Source of the DNA: Verrucomicrobiia bacterium
Lineage (GTDB): Bacteria; Verrucomicrobiota; Verrucomicrobiia; Limisphaerales; CAIMTB01
DNA: 64,000 nt
Direction of reading: 5' to 3'
Assembly: GCA_019634625.1 (NCBI GenBank)
Contig: JAHCBA010000001.1
Coordinates: 62,001-126,000, forward strand
Position 1 is the first letter of the stretch. Each line of letters starts with the position of its first letter. The position numbers were made by a program, and so were the translations under genes. Shown piece by piece: positions 1 through 10,263 of this stretch. A model generated the notes under the pieces. The model was not told the DNA's origin. It saw only the letters and a list, made by a program, of their open reading frames with translations, and searched no databases.

Positions 1-1
1 C

Positions 2-1111
2 TCCTTTTCCGGCGCGCTCACCGCCCTCGCCACAGCCCTCGGGGCAAGCGCCGTCGCGCTCGCCGCCATTCACCTCGCGACCGGCGTTCCCCACACGATG
101 CCGCGCACCGCCGCCTTGCTCGCTGTCGCAACCATCGTCCTTGGAATCCGACACACCCTCCGCCGGCCCGATCCCCCAACCGTCCTCACCGCTCAGGGCA
201 CCCGGATCCTGCCCCCCGAACGACCCGCCCTGTCCGCCCGCAATCTCGCCGGTTGGGCCGCACTCGCGCTGGCCATCGTCGGTCTCCACTTCCTCAAGCG
301 CGATGTCATCAATCCTCTCCTTCAACGGAACTCGCCCAATACCGTTCGAGAGGTTCCCGCCCACGCCGACCCCGCCCGGGGAACCCATGTCGCCCCGGTC
401 CCCGGTGGCGGCACCGTCGAACTCCTCGCCATTGGCGAAGGCGGTTCCTCCGACGACCGCTGGTGGAGCCTCCAAGGCACGCCCCTCGAAAACCAGCACT
501 TCGTCCTCTCCCCCGCCGGCACCGTCTTCACGGAATTCGAAGCCCGCACCCGCCAGTTCGTCCTGCGCCTCATGGACCTCCCCCAGGGGGCGTCCGGAAC
601 CCGTTTCACCTTCGATCCTCCCGCCCCCCACTCCGGCGGTGGAACCGTCTTCGGACCCGAAGGCCCCATCGACGGCGCCTGGCCGCTGGTCGCCGCCTTT
701 CCCCCTTCGCTACGGTCCACCACGCTCCGCGTCGGACTCGATTTCGGCCCCTGGAACACCATCACCACCCACCTCCCCGAAGAACGTTCCAGCACCCAGT
801 TCCGGCACCCCGGCCATCCCCGCTGGACCGCCGCCGTCCACCGCGCCACCGAGTCGAACGGTTCCGCCCAGATCACCGTGCTCCTGGCGACCGACGATCA
901 ACGCTGGAAAACCCGCGTCGTCGCCCTCGATCATGAGGGAACCCCCCATCCCTACACCGACGGCGACGGCACCCCCGCCACCGATGGTGAAGTCTGGACC
1001 TTCGCCTTTCGCGATCTGCCGCTGGCCCGCATCCGCGAATTCCAGGTCCAGGTGCGACCCATCCACTGGTTCCGCTTCGAGAACATCCGGCTGGATCCCG
1101 TCCGCCCCTGA
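2..1111 (+). CDS. Membrane-anchored hypothetical protein, 5' end outside the window
   Basis: The reading frame is open to the left edge, so the true start is not visible; the first in-frame ATG is at 98. The visible N-terminus has two hydrophobic segments, one at about codons 8-30 from the edge and one in the stretch AGWAALALAIVGLHFL. A soluble region of about 250 residues follows. The C-terminus ends in a segment like IREFQVQVRPIHWFRFENI, a style I associate with the tails of Verrucomicrobia and Planctomycetes membrane proteins encoded beside sigma factors, for example M56-type antirepressors; that link is memory, not proof. It lies 28 bp before an ECF sigma factor, so it may be a partner or target of that regulator. 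No catalytic motif was seen. The function is unknown. Confidence 0.65.
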   Translation, partial: SFSGALTALATALGASAVALAAIHLATGVPHTMPRTAALLAVATIVLGIRHTLRRPDPPTVLTAQGTRILPPERPALSARNLAGWAALALAIVGLHFLKRDVINPLLQRNSPNTVREVPAHADPARGTHVAPVPGGGTVELLAIGEGGSSDDRWWSLQGTPLENQHFVLSPAGTVFTEFEARTRQFVLRLMDLPQGASGTRFTFDPPAPHSGGGTVFGPEGPIDGAWPLVAAFPPSLRSTTLRVGLDFGPWNTITTHLPEERSSTQFRHPGHPRWTAAVHRATESNGSAQITVLLATDDQRWKTRVVALDHEGTPHPYTDGDGTPATDGEVWTFAFRDLPLARIREFQVQVRPIHWFRFENIRLDPVRP

Positions 1112-1139
1112 TCCGCCCCGCTCTCCGACGCCCCCTCCC

Positions 1140-1883
1140 ATGAACGATTCCGCTCAAGACGCCCGCCCGCGGGCCGACTGCTTCGCCACCACCCGCTGGA
1201 CCCTGGTGCTCTCCGCCGGCCGGAAATCCTCCCCCCAGTCCGACCAGGCCCTGGCCGAACTGTGCAGCGCCTACTGGTACCCCCTCTACGCCTATGTCCG
1301 ACGCCAGGGCCGTTCCCGCGAGGACGCCGAAGATCTCGTCCAGGCGTTCTTCGCCCGCTTCCTCGAACGGAACGACCTCGATGGACTCGACGCCCAACGC
1401 GGACGTTTCCGGGCCTTTCTCCTCGCCTCCCTCAAGCATTTCCTCGCCAACGAATGGGACCGCTCCCAGCGCCAGAAACGCGGCGGCGGCATCCCCCATC
1501 TCTCCCTCGACTGGCAGGATGCCGAAGGTCGCTACCATCTCGAACCGCCCGACCCCACCCCGCCCGAACCCCTCTTCGACCGCGCCTGGGCCCTCGCCCT
1601 ACTCCAGCGCGTCGTGAACCGCCTCGAAGCCGAATGCGCCTCCGAAGACAGGGATCGCCTCTTCCAGCACGCCAAGGGCTTCCTCACCTTCGGCGCCGAA
1701 GGCCGGACCTACGCCGAAGCCGCCCGGGAACTCGGCCTCGACGAAGGCGCCCTCCGCGTCGCCGTCCATCGCCTCCGCCGCCGGTACCGCGATCTGCTCC
1801 GGGATGAAATCGCCCAAACCCTCGCCGACCCGGCCCTCGTGGACGAGGAACTCCGCTCCCTCCAGCTCGCCCTCAGCAGTTAG
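1140..1883 (+). CDS. ECF-type RNA polymerase sigma factor
   Basis: A 247-aa sigma-70 family protein of the ECF class that directs RNA polymerase to alternative promoters. The start with FATTRWTLVL near residue 17 is typical of ECF factors in Verrucomicrobia and Planctomycetes. Region 2 is seen at about residues 40-80 (YWYPLYAYVRRQG, then DAEDLVQAFFARFLE). Region 4, the helix-turn-helix that reads the -35 box, is at about 190-222 (TYAEAARELGLDEGALRVAV followed by a basic helix). The ATG at 1140 was chosen because it begins the conserved N-terminus and lies 28 bp after the previous stop. No anti-sigma zinc-binding motif is visible next to it; the preceding membrane protein is the only candidate partner. 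Confidence 0.9.
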   Translation: MNDSAQDARPRADCFATTRWTLVLSAGRKSSPQSDQALAELCSAYWYPLYAYVRRQGRSREDAEDLVQAFFARFLERNDLDGLDAQRGRFRAFLLASLKHFLANEWDRSQRQKRGGGIPHLSLDWQDAEGRYHLEPPDPTPPEPLFDRAWALALLQRVVNRLEAECASEDRDRLFQHAKGFLTFGAEGRTYAEAARELGLDEGALRVAVHRLRRRYRDLLRDEIAQTLADPALVDEELRSLQLALSS

Positions 1884-2025
1884 CACGACACCGGGATCCG
1901 ATCCGCCCGCTGGACACCGGCATCCTGACGCTGCCGTGGGGCTGGATGGTGCCAGCCGATTGATGCACCGGCTGCAATTTCCTCCGCTGGGGCCTTTGGA
2001 CGACGTCGTTGTTGGCGAGGTCCCA

Positions 2026-2409
2026 TCAACGCCGCATCGGCTGCACACTGCCATCCCCCAGTGCCACCACAGTGCTGCCGTCCGGAAGTACCACCTTGGC
2101 CAGGACCTCACCCGGCTGGGTCTCATCGACATGGATGCGCAATGTCACCTCCATCCCCAGCAGATCCCCCGCGTCCGACTCCGAAAGGAAGCCCCTTCGG
2201 ATCAATTCGGACAGCGTCACCTCGGCGGGAACCTCCTGTCCTTCCTGGCGCATCGATTCGCCGTAAGCTTTCACGGCCTCCATCCACCGGACGGCGTGGA
2301 GGGTTCCCGACTCACGGCCGGTCCCCACGGCCATCCCTACCACCACCAAAGCCAGTGCGATCACCCCCATCCCAACCCCACCCAATACATATCTCGTCTT
2401 GGTGCTCAT
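2026..2409 (-). CDS. Small single-pass membrane protein of unknown function
   Basis: A 127-aa protein starting MSTKTRYVLGG. One strongly hydrophobic segment covers about residues 8-28 (GVGMGVIALALVVVGMAVG) and would act as a signal anchor. The rest is a small soluble domain of about 95 residues that ends VVALGDGSVQPMRR, similar in style to the tails of pilin-like or periplasmic proteins in this phylum, but there is no prepilin cleavage motif. The internal ATG at 2409 was preferred over the upstream open frame because it directly precedes the membrane segment. The family is not recognised. A short tandem repeat array lies upstream (2552-2606) between this gene and the epimerase gene. Confidence 0.55.
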   Translation of the reverse strand: MSTKTRYVLGGVGMGVIALALVVVGMAVGTGRESGTLHAVRWMEAVKAYGESMRQEGQEVPAEVTLSELIRRGFLSESDAGDLLGMEVTLRIHVDETQPGEVLAKVVLPDGSTVVALGDGSVQPMRR

Positions 2410-2551
2410 AAGTCCTGGAACACGGATAGCACCACCCATTCCAGCCGAATCCACCCCGTGCATCCCCCGCAAGAGCCTTCCCTCTCGGCCATTCAGCACC
2501 CCCTCTCGCGTCAACGTCGCGCACCCCGCGTCACCTCCACGCCCCCAGCCC

Positions 2552-2606
2552 TCAGGCTTCAGGCTTCAGGCTTCAGGCTTCAGGCTTCAGGCTTCAGGTT
2601 CAGGTT
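2552..2606. repeat. Short tandem repeat, 7-bp unit TTCAGGC
   Basis: About seven consecutive copies of TTCAGGC (read as AGGCTTC in another phase), decaying into TTCAGG and TTTCAG variants at the right end. It lies between two minus-strand genes and has no coding role visible. It is one of three microsatellite-like arrays in the window, each with a different unit. Confidence 0.85.
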
Positions 2607-2627
2607 TCCGGTCTCAGGTTTCAGCCC

Positions 2628-3611
2628 TCAAACCCACCCCAACTGCCGATACCAGGCCACCGCGTCCCGCGCCGACTCCCGGATCGGACGCGGCTCCAAC
2701 CCGAGTTCGGCCAGGCTGGCCGAGGGATCGAACTGCATGCAGCGCCGCGTCAGGCGTACCCCCGTCACCGTTGCCATCGGCATTTTTCCCGTCACCTGGT
2801 TCGCCCACCACTCGCTGCCCCACGCCGCCATCAGCGCCACCGCGTAGGGAACCTTCCACTTGGGGAGCGAACGACCCACCTCCTCCCCGAGAATTCGCAG
2901 CCAGTCGGTCAACCGGTAATTCTCGCCACCGAGCAGATACCGGATCCCGGTCCGACCCCGATCCATCGCCAGGATCATCCCCCGCGCCACGTCGCGCGCA
3001 TCGACCAGGTTGAAGCGGCATTCCAGGTAGGCCGGAAGTTCCCCCCGGCAGAACGCCACACTCATCCGGGTCGGCGGCGTCTGATGCCGGTCGCCCGGCC
3101 CCACCGGAAGCGTCGGACTCACCACCACCACCGGCGCCCCCTCGGCTGCCAGCCGGAACGCCGCCTCCTCTGCGCGATACTTGCTCCGGCAGTACGGCCC
3201 CAGCATGTCCTTCTCCCGGAACCGGACCGTCTCGACCGGACCGCCCTCGAATTCAGGCGACGTCAGAATGCTCTCCGTGCTGGTGTGCAGGACCCGTCGC
3301 GCCCCGTTCTCCAGCGCCGCCCGCATCACCTGCACCGCGCCCACATGGTTCACCGCCTCAAACCCGTCTCGCTCCCGCCGCCACAGGTTCGGATCCGCGG
3401 CCAGGTGATACACGTACTCGCAACCCCGCGTCGCCTCCCGCACCGATCGCTCGTCGCGAATGTCACCCCGGACCAGTTCAATCCGGTCCAGCGGCAGGTG
3501 ATCCACGGGAGCCCGGTGCCGTTCCAGAACCCGCACCGGCCGGCCCGCTTCCACCAACTGCCCCACCAGATGCGATCCAATGAACCCCGCCCCGCCCGTG
3601 ACCAGATTCAT
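2628..3611 (-). CDS. NAD(P)-dependent epimerase/dehydratase (extended SDR)
   Basis: A 327-aa extended short-chain dehydrogenase/reductase. The Rossmann motif TGGAGFIG sits at residues 5-12, an acidic residue that contacts the cofactor (GDI) is near 50, and the catalytic pair Y140-K144 is in YCRSK. Family members act on nucleotide sugars or on dihydroflavonol-like and sterol-like substrates; this one resembles the HpnA/dihydroflavonol reductase branch, but the substrate cannot be read from sequence. The ATG at 3611 starts the nucleotide-binding fold directly and overlaps the stop of the upstream reductase gene by 4 bp, so the two proteins are probably co-translated. Confidence 0.85.
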   Translation of the reverse strand: MNLVTGGAGFIGSHLVGQLVEAGRPVRVLERHRAPVDHLPLDRIELVRGDIRDERSVREATRGCEYVYHLAADPNLWRRERDGFEAVNHVGAVQVMRAALENGARRVLHTSTESILTSPEFEGGPVETVRFREKDMLGPYCRSKYRAEEAAFRLAAEGAPVVVVSPTLPVGPGDRHQTPPTRMSVAFCRGELPAYLECRFNLVDARDVARGMILAMDRGRTGIRYLLGGENYRLTDWLRILGEEVGRSLPKWKVPYAVALMAAWGSEWWANQVTGKMPMATVTGVRLTRRCMQFDPSASLAELGLEPRPIRESARDAVAWYRQLGWV

Positions 3612-4648
3612 CCGCCGCCCCCCCCACGCCACAACGCCTCCACCGCCAGCAACCGCTCCCGCGCCGGACGCAACCGCTCCCGAATGATGGTCTCCACCAC
3701 GCTCAAGACGGCGCGATTCAGCGGACACGGAAAGTCCCCAGCAAGCCGAATGAGATGCCCGTTGTACGCCTGAACCTCCGTCTGCTCCCCGGCCATGTCC
3801 GGCGCCATCGAGCAATACGTCCCCCGCAACGAAGGCCGGAAAAAATGCCCCATCAGCTCCGGCAACCCCGGCGTCCCCAGGATCCGGGAAACGGTGTCCG
3901 GGTGAAATGGCCCGATCCGCGCCAGCGGAATCCGGGCGTGTTTGAGAATCCCGTAGTTCTCCCGCAGCAACGCAAAAAACAACCGCCGCGCCAGCCGGTC
4001 CCTCAGCAGTTCCCCGTTGTCCACCCCCGCCGCCGCCGCCAGCGGTGAAACGGCTGCGTTATACATCAGCTTGGTCGCCTTGTACGGCCGGATATCCTCC
4101 ACCCACTCCACCCGGAACAGCTCCCCGGCCTCCAGCACCTCCGCCAGTTCCATCAGGTCCGCCCGCTCCTCTCCGGTCATCCCCCGGCGCGGCCCCAAAT
4201 GGAGGCTCCCCGCCCGCGTGATCCGTGTGACCGGACGGTCCCGCTCGCACTCGGAGACAAACGACGCAATCCCCTCCCCCGCATGTCCCCACCGATCCAG
4301 CTCAGGATCGAACCCGTTCTGCACCGGCACCAGGCGCATCCCGTCCCCCAGCCGCGCCAGCACCGCCGCATTGTCGTAGGTCTTCGTGCACAGCAGCGTC
4401 ACCACCTCGTCCGAAGGCTCCCAATGCTCGAACCGGATAATCTCGATCTGCGCCGCCGGCCTCCCCACCACCTCGATGCCCGCCGACCGCCCGGCCGCCA
4501 CCTTCTCGAGAAGCGCCTCCACCATCAGCACCTCGCAACCCGCCCGCGCCAGCGACCAGCCCAGAGCCACCCCAATGCCCCCCGCACCCAGAACGTGAAT
4601 CGGTCGTTTCAAGCAGTTGTCCGCCACCCTCGGCGCGGCGGCGCGCAC
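3608..4648 (-). CDS. 2-dehydropantoate 2-reductase family protein (PanE/ApbA-like)
   Basis: A 346-aa NADP-dependent reductase of the ketopantoate reductase family. The cofactor loop GAGGIG is at residues 21-26. The CTKTYD motif around 87-92 and NG at 111-112 match the family. The catalytic lysine region PYKATKLMYNAAVSPLAAAA spans about 189-208, with K190/K193 and N197. True PanE makes pantoate for coenzyme A; many paralogues reduce other 2-oxo acids, and its pairing with an epimerase rather than with panB or panC makes a divergent role possible. Its last codons overlap the epimerase gene by an ATGA junction. An interspersed repeat copy lies about 40 bp upstream of the start. Confidence 0.8.
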   Translation of the reverse strand: MRAAAPRVADNCLKRPIHVLGAGGIGVALGWSLARAGCEVLMVEALLEKVAAGRSAGIEVVGRPAAQIEIIRFEHWEPSDEVVTLLCTKTYDNAAVLARLGDGMRLVPVQNGFDPELDRWGHAGEGIASFVSECERDRPVTRITRAGSLHLGPRRGMTGEERADLMELAEVLEAGELFRVEWVEDIRPYKATKLMYNAAVSPLAAAAGVDNGELLRDRLARRLFFALLRENYGILKHARIPLARIGPFHPDTVSRILGTPGLPELMGHFFRPSLRGTYCSMAPDMAGEQTEVQAYNGHLIRLAGDFPCPLNRAVLSVVETIIRERLRPARERLLAVEALWRGGGGG

Positions 4649-4689
4649 GCTAGGCCCCGTGACACAACCCTGACAAGTTCGTTATCGGT

Positions 4690-4871
4690 GCATCCCGGAG
4701 TTCTGGGTGAGGAGGCCGTAAATCGCAGGCAGCGAAGCGGGGGATGTATTCGGAGGGCCGAGTTCCACGAGGCCGCAAGGGAGTGGTGCATTGGATTGAG
4801 GACTCGCGGAGCTCGTCCCTCCGATTCATCGCCTCCGAAGCGTTGCCTCCTCACCCATAACCCAGGAATGC
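4690..4871 (-). repeat. Interspersed hairpin repeat family A, copy 1 (182 bp)
   Basis: An intergenic element bounded by GCATCCCGGAGTT on the left and GGAATGC on the right, which are imperfect inverted termini. Its interior read on the minus strand contains GGAGGGACGAGCTCCGCGAG, also found in the copies at 10037, 49493 and 51778. It sits in the gap between divergent genes (reductase and htpG), so it could affect either promoter. Confidence 0.85.
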
Positions 4872-4921
4872 ACCACCCCAAGACTTGACCGCCGAACGCC
4901 GTTTCCGTAGGTCCATCGCCC

Positions 4922-6766
<1,845 letters not shown>

Positions 6767-6779
6767 CCGGACCCGGATC

Positions 6780-8042
6780 GTGACGCCCCCCCCAGCGAAC
6801 CCCGAAGCCGGCGGCCCATTGGCATCCGCATCGCCCGGGTCGCCGGCAGACCGCTTCCTCGACCGGGTCCGCGACGCCCTCGCGGAGGAGACCTTCGTCC
6901 GCCTGGTCCTCTCCCGCCCCGACCCGGCGCTCACCCCGCTGGTCCGGACCGAGGCGCGGCCCATTCAATTGAGGGGGGAGGCCGCGCTGTCGGTGACCCT
7001 TCGCGAACCGACCCGGGACAGCACCCGCAATTTCCCCCCCGACGCCTTCCCCGCGTGGGTGGCGGGGGAACTGGCGGGCCGCTTCCGGGCGGCCCTGCTC
7101 GAAACCACCCGCCGCGACTGGCAACTCTCGCTGGCACCCGGACGGCCCCCGCGCCTCGTCGCCCACAAGGCCCCGCCCCGCCCCGTGCCGCCCGCCACGC
7201 ACGACCGCCCCCGGCACCGCTCCCTCGACACCACCGCAAACGACTGGCTCCACGCCCTCGGCCTGACCCATGCCGACGGCAGGGTCCTGCCCAGCCGCGC
7301 CGACAAACACCGCCAGATCCTCCGCTACACCGAGATCCTCGATCACCTGGTCCGCGATGCCGGCTGGCACGCCGGCGCTCCGCTGCGCGTCGCCGACATG
7401 GGCTGCGGCCGCGGCTACCTCACCTTCGCCGCCTGGCACCTGCTCCGACGTCAGCGCGCCTTCCCGGCAGAAGTGCTCGGCGTGGAAGCGCGTCCCGAAC
7501 TCGTCCATGACGCCAACGCCACCGCCCGGCGCCTCGATCTCACCGGCCTTCAATTCATCGAGGGCGACATCGCCGGCGCCGTCCTTCCCCCTCTCGACAT
7601 CCTGATCGCCCTCCACGCCTGCAACACCGCCACCGACGACGCGATCCGGCGCGGCATCGACCTTGGCGCCCGCCTCCTCATCGTCTCCCCCTGCTGCCAT
7701 CGGGAACTCCGTCCCCAACTGGGCCGCCCCGAACCCCTCGCGCCCATCCTGCGCCACGGCATCATGGCCGAACGCTTCGCCGAATGGGCCACCGACGGAT
7801 TGCGCGCCCTGTTCCTCGAATGGGCCGGGTACCGCGTGAAAGCCATCGAGTTCGTCGCCTCGGAACACACCCCGAAAAACCTCCTCCTTGCCGGTGTCCG
7901 CCAGTCCACCCCGTTCCAGGAACCCGCCCTCCGCCAGCAGATCCTTTCGCTCAAGACCTTCCTCGGAGTTCAGAACCACGCCCTCGATCCCCTGCTGGCT
8001 CGCGCGGAGGGATTTCGGGAGGATCCTGGGGAGGCCCCCTGA
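6780..8042 (+). CDS. SAM-dependent methyltransferase with PCCH motif (Methyltransf_32-like)
   Basis: A 420-aa methyltransferase with a GTG start 13 bp after htpG. The SAM-binding loop DMGCGRGYL is near residues 206-214, preceded by the family-typical DKHRQILRYTEIL. Further on are LHACNTATDDAI and, near residues 303-309, PCCHREL. The combination of a DKxRQI helix, a GCGxGYL loop and a PCCH motif is what I know from the Methyltransf_32 group, which includes eukaryotic METTL25-like and RRNAD1-like proteins. The target (RNA or protein) is not known for the bacterial members. The N-terminal 150 residues are a poorly conserved extension. The next gene is another methyltransferase-type protein, which suggests a link to ribosome maturation. 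Confidence 0.75.
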   Translation: MTPPPANPEAGGPLASASPGSPADRFLDRVRDALAEETFVRLVLSRPDPALTPLVRTEARPIQLRGEAALSVTLREPTRDSTRNFPPDAFPAWVAGELAGRFRAALLETTRRDWQLSLAPGRPPRLVAHKAPPRPVPPATHDRPRHRSLDTTANDWLHALGLTHADGRVLPSRADKHRQILRYTEILDHLVRDAGWHAGAPLRVADMGCGRGYLTFAAWHLLRRQRAFPAEVLGVEARPELVHDANATARRLDLTGLQFIEGDIAGAVLPPLDILIALHACNTATDDAIRRGIDLGARLLIVSPCCHRELRPQLGRPEPLAPILRHGIMAERFAEWATDGLRALFLEWAGYRVKAIEFVASEHTPKNLLLAGVRQSTPFQEPALRQQILSLKTFLGVQNHALDPLLARAEGFREDPGEAP

Positions 8043-8171
8043 TCCGAAAAAATCAAGCCAGCGCGCCCGACCTTGTTGCATGGCTACGGCGAAGCGTGGC
8101 GCCCTGAAAAGTCCTCCCCGGAAGAGAACTCCCGGACAATTCCCTCGGCGGATCCTCCTGACCCCCTGCCC

Positions 8172-9185
8172 ATGACGACACCGGATCCCGCCCCCGACTG
8201 GGCCACCCTCGATCGCCTGCGCGAACGGTTCCTCTCCGGCACCGCCGGCCATCACGACTACTGGAGCAGTGACGCCGAACTGGCGGGTTACGACGCCACC
8301 TTCGCCCAGCGCATCGGTTGGAAATGGGCGTTCGTCCTCGACGACCTCGCCCGGCGCGGCTGGATCCCCCCCGGGGGCGACGTCCTGGATTGGGGCTGTG
8401 GCACCGGCATCGCCGGGCGGGTCTTCCTCGAACGGCACGGCACCGACCCGCAACGCGTGCTGTGGCTTCACGATCGATCCCCAGGAGCCCTCGAATACGC
8501 CTCGACCCGGGCCCGGACGCGCTTTCCCGGATTGACGGTCCGCACCAGCTCGAATCCTCCCGGCATGGCTGTCGCCCTGGTCAGTCATGTCCTCACCGAA
8601 CTGACGTCCGGCCAGGTTGAGGCGCTGGTCGCGACGCTCACCCGGGCGGACGCCATCCTCTGGATCGAACCGGGCACGCCACCGGTCGCGCGCACGCTCG
8701 TCGCCGTTCGGGAACGCCTCACCCCCATGTTTCATCCGGTCGCGCCGTGCGTGCATGCCCGTCCCTGCGGGTTGCTGGCCCCCGGGCGGGAATCCGACTG
8801 GTGCCACCATTTTGCCACACCGCCGCCCGGGGTGTTCACCGACCCGTTCTGGGCCCGGTTCGGTCAACGACTCGGCATCGATCTGCGCAGTGTCCCGCTC
8901 AGCTATCTCGTTCTGGACCGCCGTCCGCCCCCTCCCCTGCCGCGCGGGGCCTGGCGCCTGCTCGGGCGCCCCGGATGGGACAAGGCCCATGCCCACGCCA
9001 CCCGCTGCGATGGGGATGGCGTCCGCCAGCATACCTGGTCGAGGCGGGAGCATCCGGCTGCCTGGCGTGGCGTCCGCAAGGATCGCTGGGAATCCCTTCA
9101 GGACGCCGGGACGAACGGTGGCGCCGACGTTGTCGGAACGGAAACCACCGGGACCGGCCCGCCCCTCACCCCCCCCGCGGCCTGA
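8172..9185 (+). CDS. Rsm22/METTL17-like small-ribosomal-subunit methyltransferase family protein
   Basis: A 337-aa protein. The SAM-binding core has VLDWGCGTGIAG at about residues 71-82. A cysteine-rich segment follows, CVHARPCG near 193-200 and DWCHHF near 209-214. That spacing (C-x-H-x3-C, then WCH) matches the Rsm22/METTL17 family, whose mitochondrial members bind an Fe-S cluster and act in small-subunit assembly. Bacterial homologues are annotated by similarity only. The ATG at 8172 was preferred over the open frame from 8073 because the conserved family N-terminus begins there. The last 20 bp overlap the convergent TPR gene. The proline-rich tail (about 45 residues) is probably disordered. 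Confidence 0.75.
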   Translation: MTTPDPAPDWATLDRLRERFLSGTAGHHDYWSSDAELAGYDATFAQRIGWKWAFVLDDLARRGWIPPGGDVLDWGCGTGIAGRVFLERHGTDPQRVLWLHDRSPGALEYASTRARTRFPGLTVRTSSNPPGMAVALVSHVLTELTSGQVEALVATLTRADAILWIEPGTPPVARTLVAVRERLTPMFHPVAPCVHARPCGLLAPGRESDWCHHFATPPPGVFTDPFWARFGQRLGIDLRSVPLSYLVLDRRPPPPLPRGAWRLLGRPGWDKAHAHATRCDGDGVRQHTWSRREHPAAWRGVRKDRWESLQDAGTNGGADVVGTETTGTGPPLTPPAA

Positions 9186-9963
9186 ATCCAGGGGGAAGAT
9201 TCGAGGGCGGTTCCGGATCCGGAGGATGACCGCCGCCACCCTCCGGCGCTTCCGCCGATCCGGTCAACTCGATGCCGGAGGCTTCCAGACGATCGCGGGC
9301 CTTGGCCGCCGCCGGCGTTTCGGGGAACTCCGCCACCACCCGCTGCATCAGCGCCACGGCCTGCTGCGGCTTGTTCAGGCGGTTGTAAAGGTTCACCAGG
9401 TGAATCGCTGTCCAGGACTTCCGCTCCGGATCGAAGGTGCGCTGCAACACCTCCTCGTACTCCAGGGCCGCCGCCAGGGGATTGTTCAGATCCTTCTCGT
9501 AGATCTCCGCAATGCGGATCTGCCCGTGCACGGCCTGCGGCTTCTCCCTGATGAACTCCCGCAGCAACCGGATCGCCTCCAGATAATCGCCCTCGCCATA
9601 CGCCTTCTCCACCTGCTCGTAGGTGCTCTCACCAATCTCCTCCCCCTCGTCATCGAACAACGCCTCCCCAGTCCGGTTCGCGGTGTACTGGGTGATGTCG
9701 TAGGCCGCCAACGCCCCCAACCCCACCACCGAAACCACCGCCAATAGTCCCCAGCCGATCATCCGACCCAACCCCCGTCCGGTCATCACCCCGGAACCCT
9801 CCATCGGCACCACCTCCCTCTCCGGCGTCACGGACGGCGCCACTGACGGCGTCCTTGGTGCCGGTTCGCCCATCCCACGCCACGCGTTGAAGAAGAGAAT
9901 CCCGAACACCAGCGTCCCGAGTGCGGTGACGACATACAATCCAATCTTGACCTGGGGTTTCAT
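9166..9963 (-). CDS. Membrane-anchored TPR repeat protein
   Basis: A 265-aa protein with two hydrophobic segments, at about residues 7-26 (IGLYVVTALGTLVFGILFF) and about 69-88 (IGWGLLAVVSVVGLGALAAY). About 100 residues of tetratricopeptide-like helices follow: YEQVEKAYGEGDYLEAIRLL, IRIAEIYEKDLNNPLAAALEY, and AIHLVNLYNRLNKPQQAVAL. TPR arrays mediate protein contacts, here probably on the periplasmic face or as part of an envelope complex. The C-terminus is glycine- and proline-rich. It stands alone on the minus strand and its end overlaps the convergent Rsm22-like gene by 20 bp. No specific function can be assigned. Confidence 0.75.
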   Translation of the reverse strand: MKPQVKIGLYVVTALGTLVFGILFFNAWRGMGEPAPRTPSVAPSVTPEREVVPMEGSGVMTGRGLGRMIGWGLLAVVSVVGLGALAAYDITQYTANRTGEALFDDEGEEIGESTYEQVEKAYGEGDYLEAIRLLREFIREKPQAVHGQIRIAEIYEKDLNNPLAAALEYEEVLQRTFDPERKSWTAIHLVNLYNRLNKPQQAVALMQRVVAEFPETPAAAKARDRLEASGIELTGSAEAPEGGGGHPPDPEPPSNLPPGFRPRGG

Positions 9964-10036
9964 CGGCTGACCCGGGCACCATCGCCGACCCGGCCCGGGG
10001 CATCAAACCGTTTCCCCGCCGGCCGGATGGAACAGT

Positions 10037-10191
10037 GCATCCCCAAGTTGTCGGTACCGAGCCAGCGAACCGGAGGGACGAGCTCCGCGAGTCCTCGTCC
10101 CAACGCTCCACACCGTTGCGGCCTCATGGAACTCGGCCCTCCGAAGCGCCGTTTGGCGGAGTTCGCACCTCTCCCCACAACTCCGGGATGC
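10037..10191 (+). repeat. Interspersed hairpin repeat family A, copy 2 (155 bp)
   Basis: Bounded by GCATCCCCAAGTTGT and CTCCGGGATGC, imperfect inverted termini. The interior contains GGAGGGACGAGCTCCGCGAG and, inverted to it, GGAACTCGGCCCTCC, so the element can fold into a long hairpin. It is the same length as copy 4. It lies in the divergent gap between the TPR gene and the phosphoesterase gene. Confidence 0.85.
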
Positions 10192-10263
10192 ACCGCCCGG
10201 GCCCCGGTAGCGCCGCTACCGCTCGCCAGCAGCAGGGCCATTGTGACAACCTTGAAACCCGTC

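Noticed and set aside
10027-10263. Extension of the phosphoesterase start to 10027
   Set aside because: This stretch is repeat family A copy 2, so its translation is not part of the ancestral protein.
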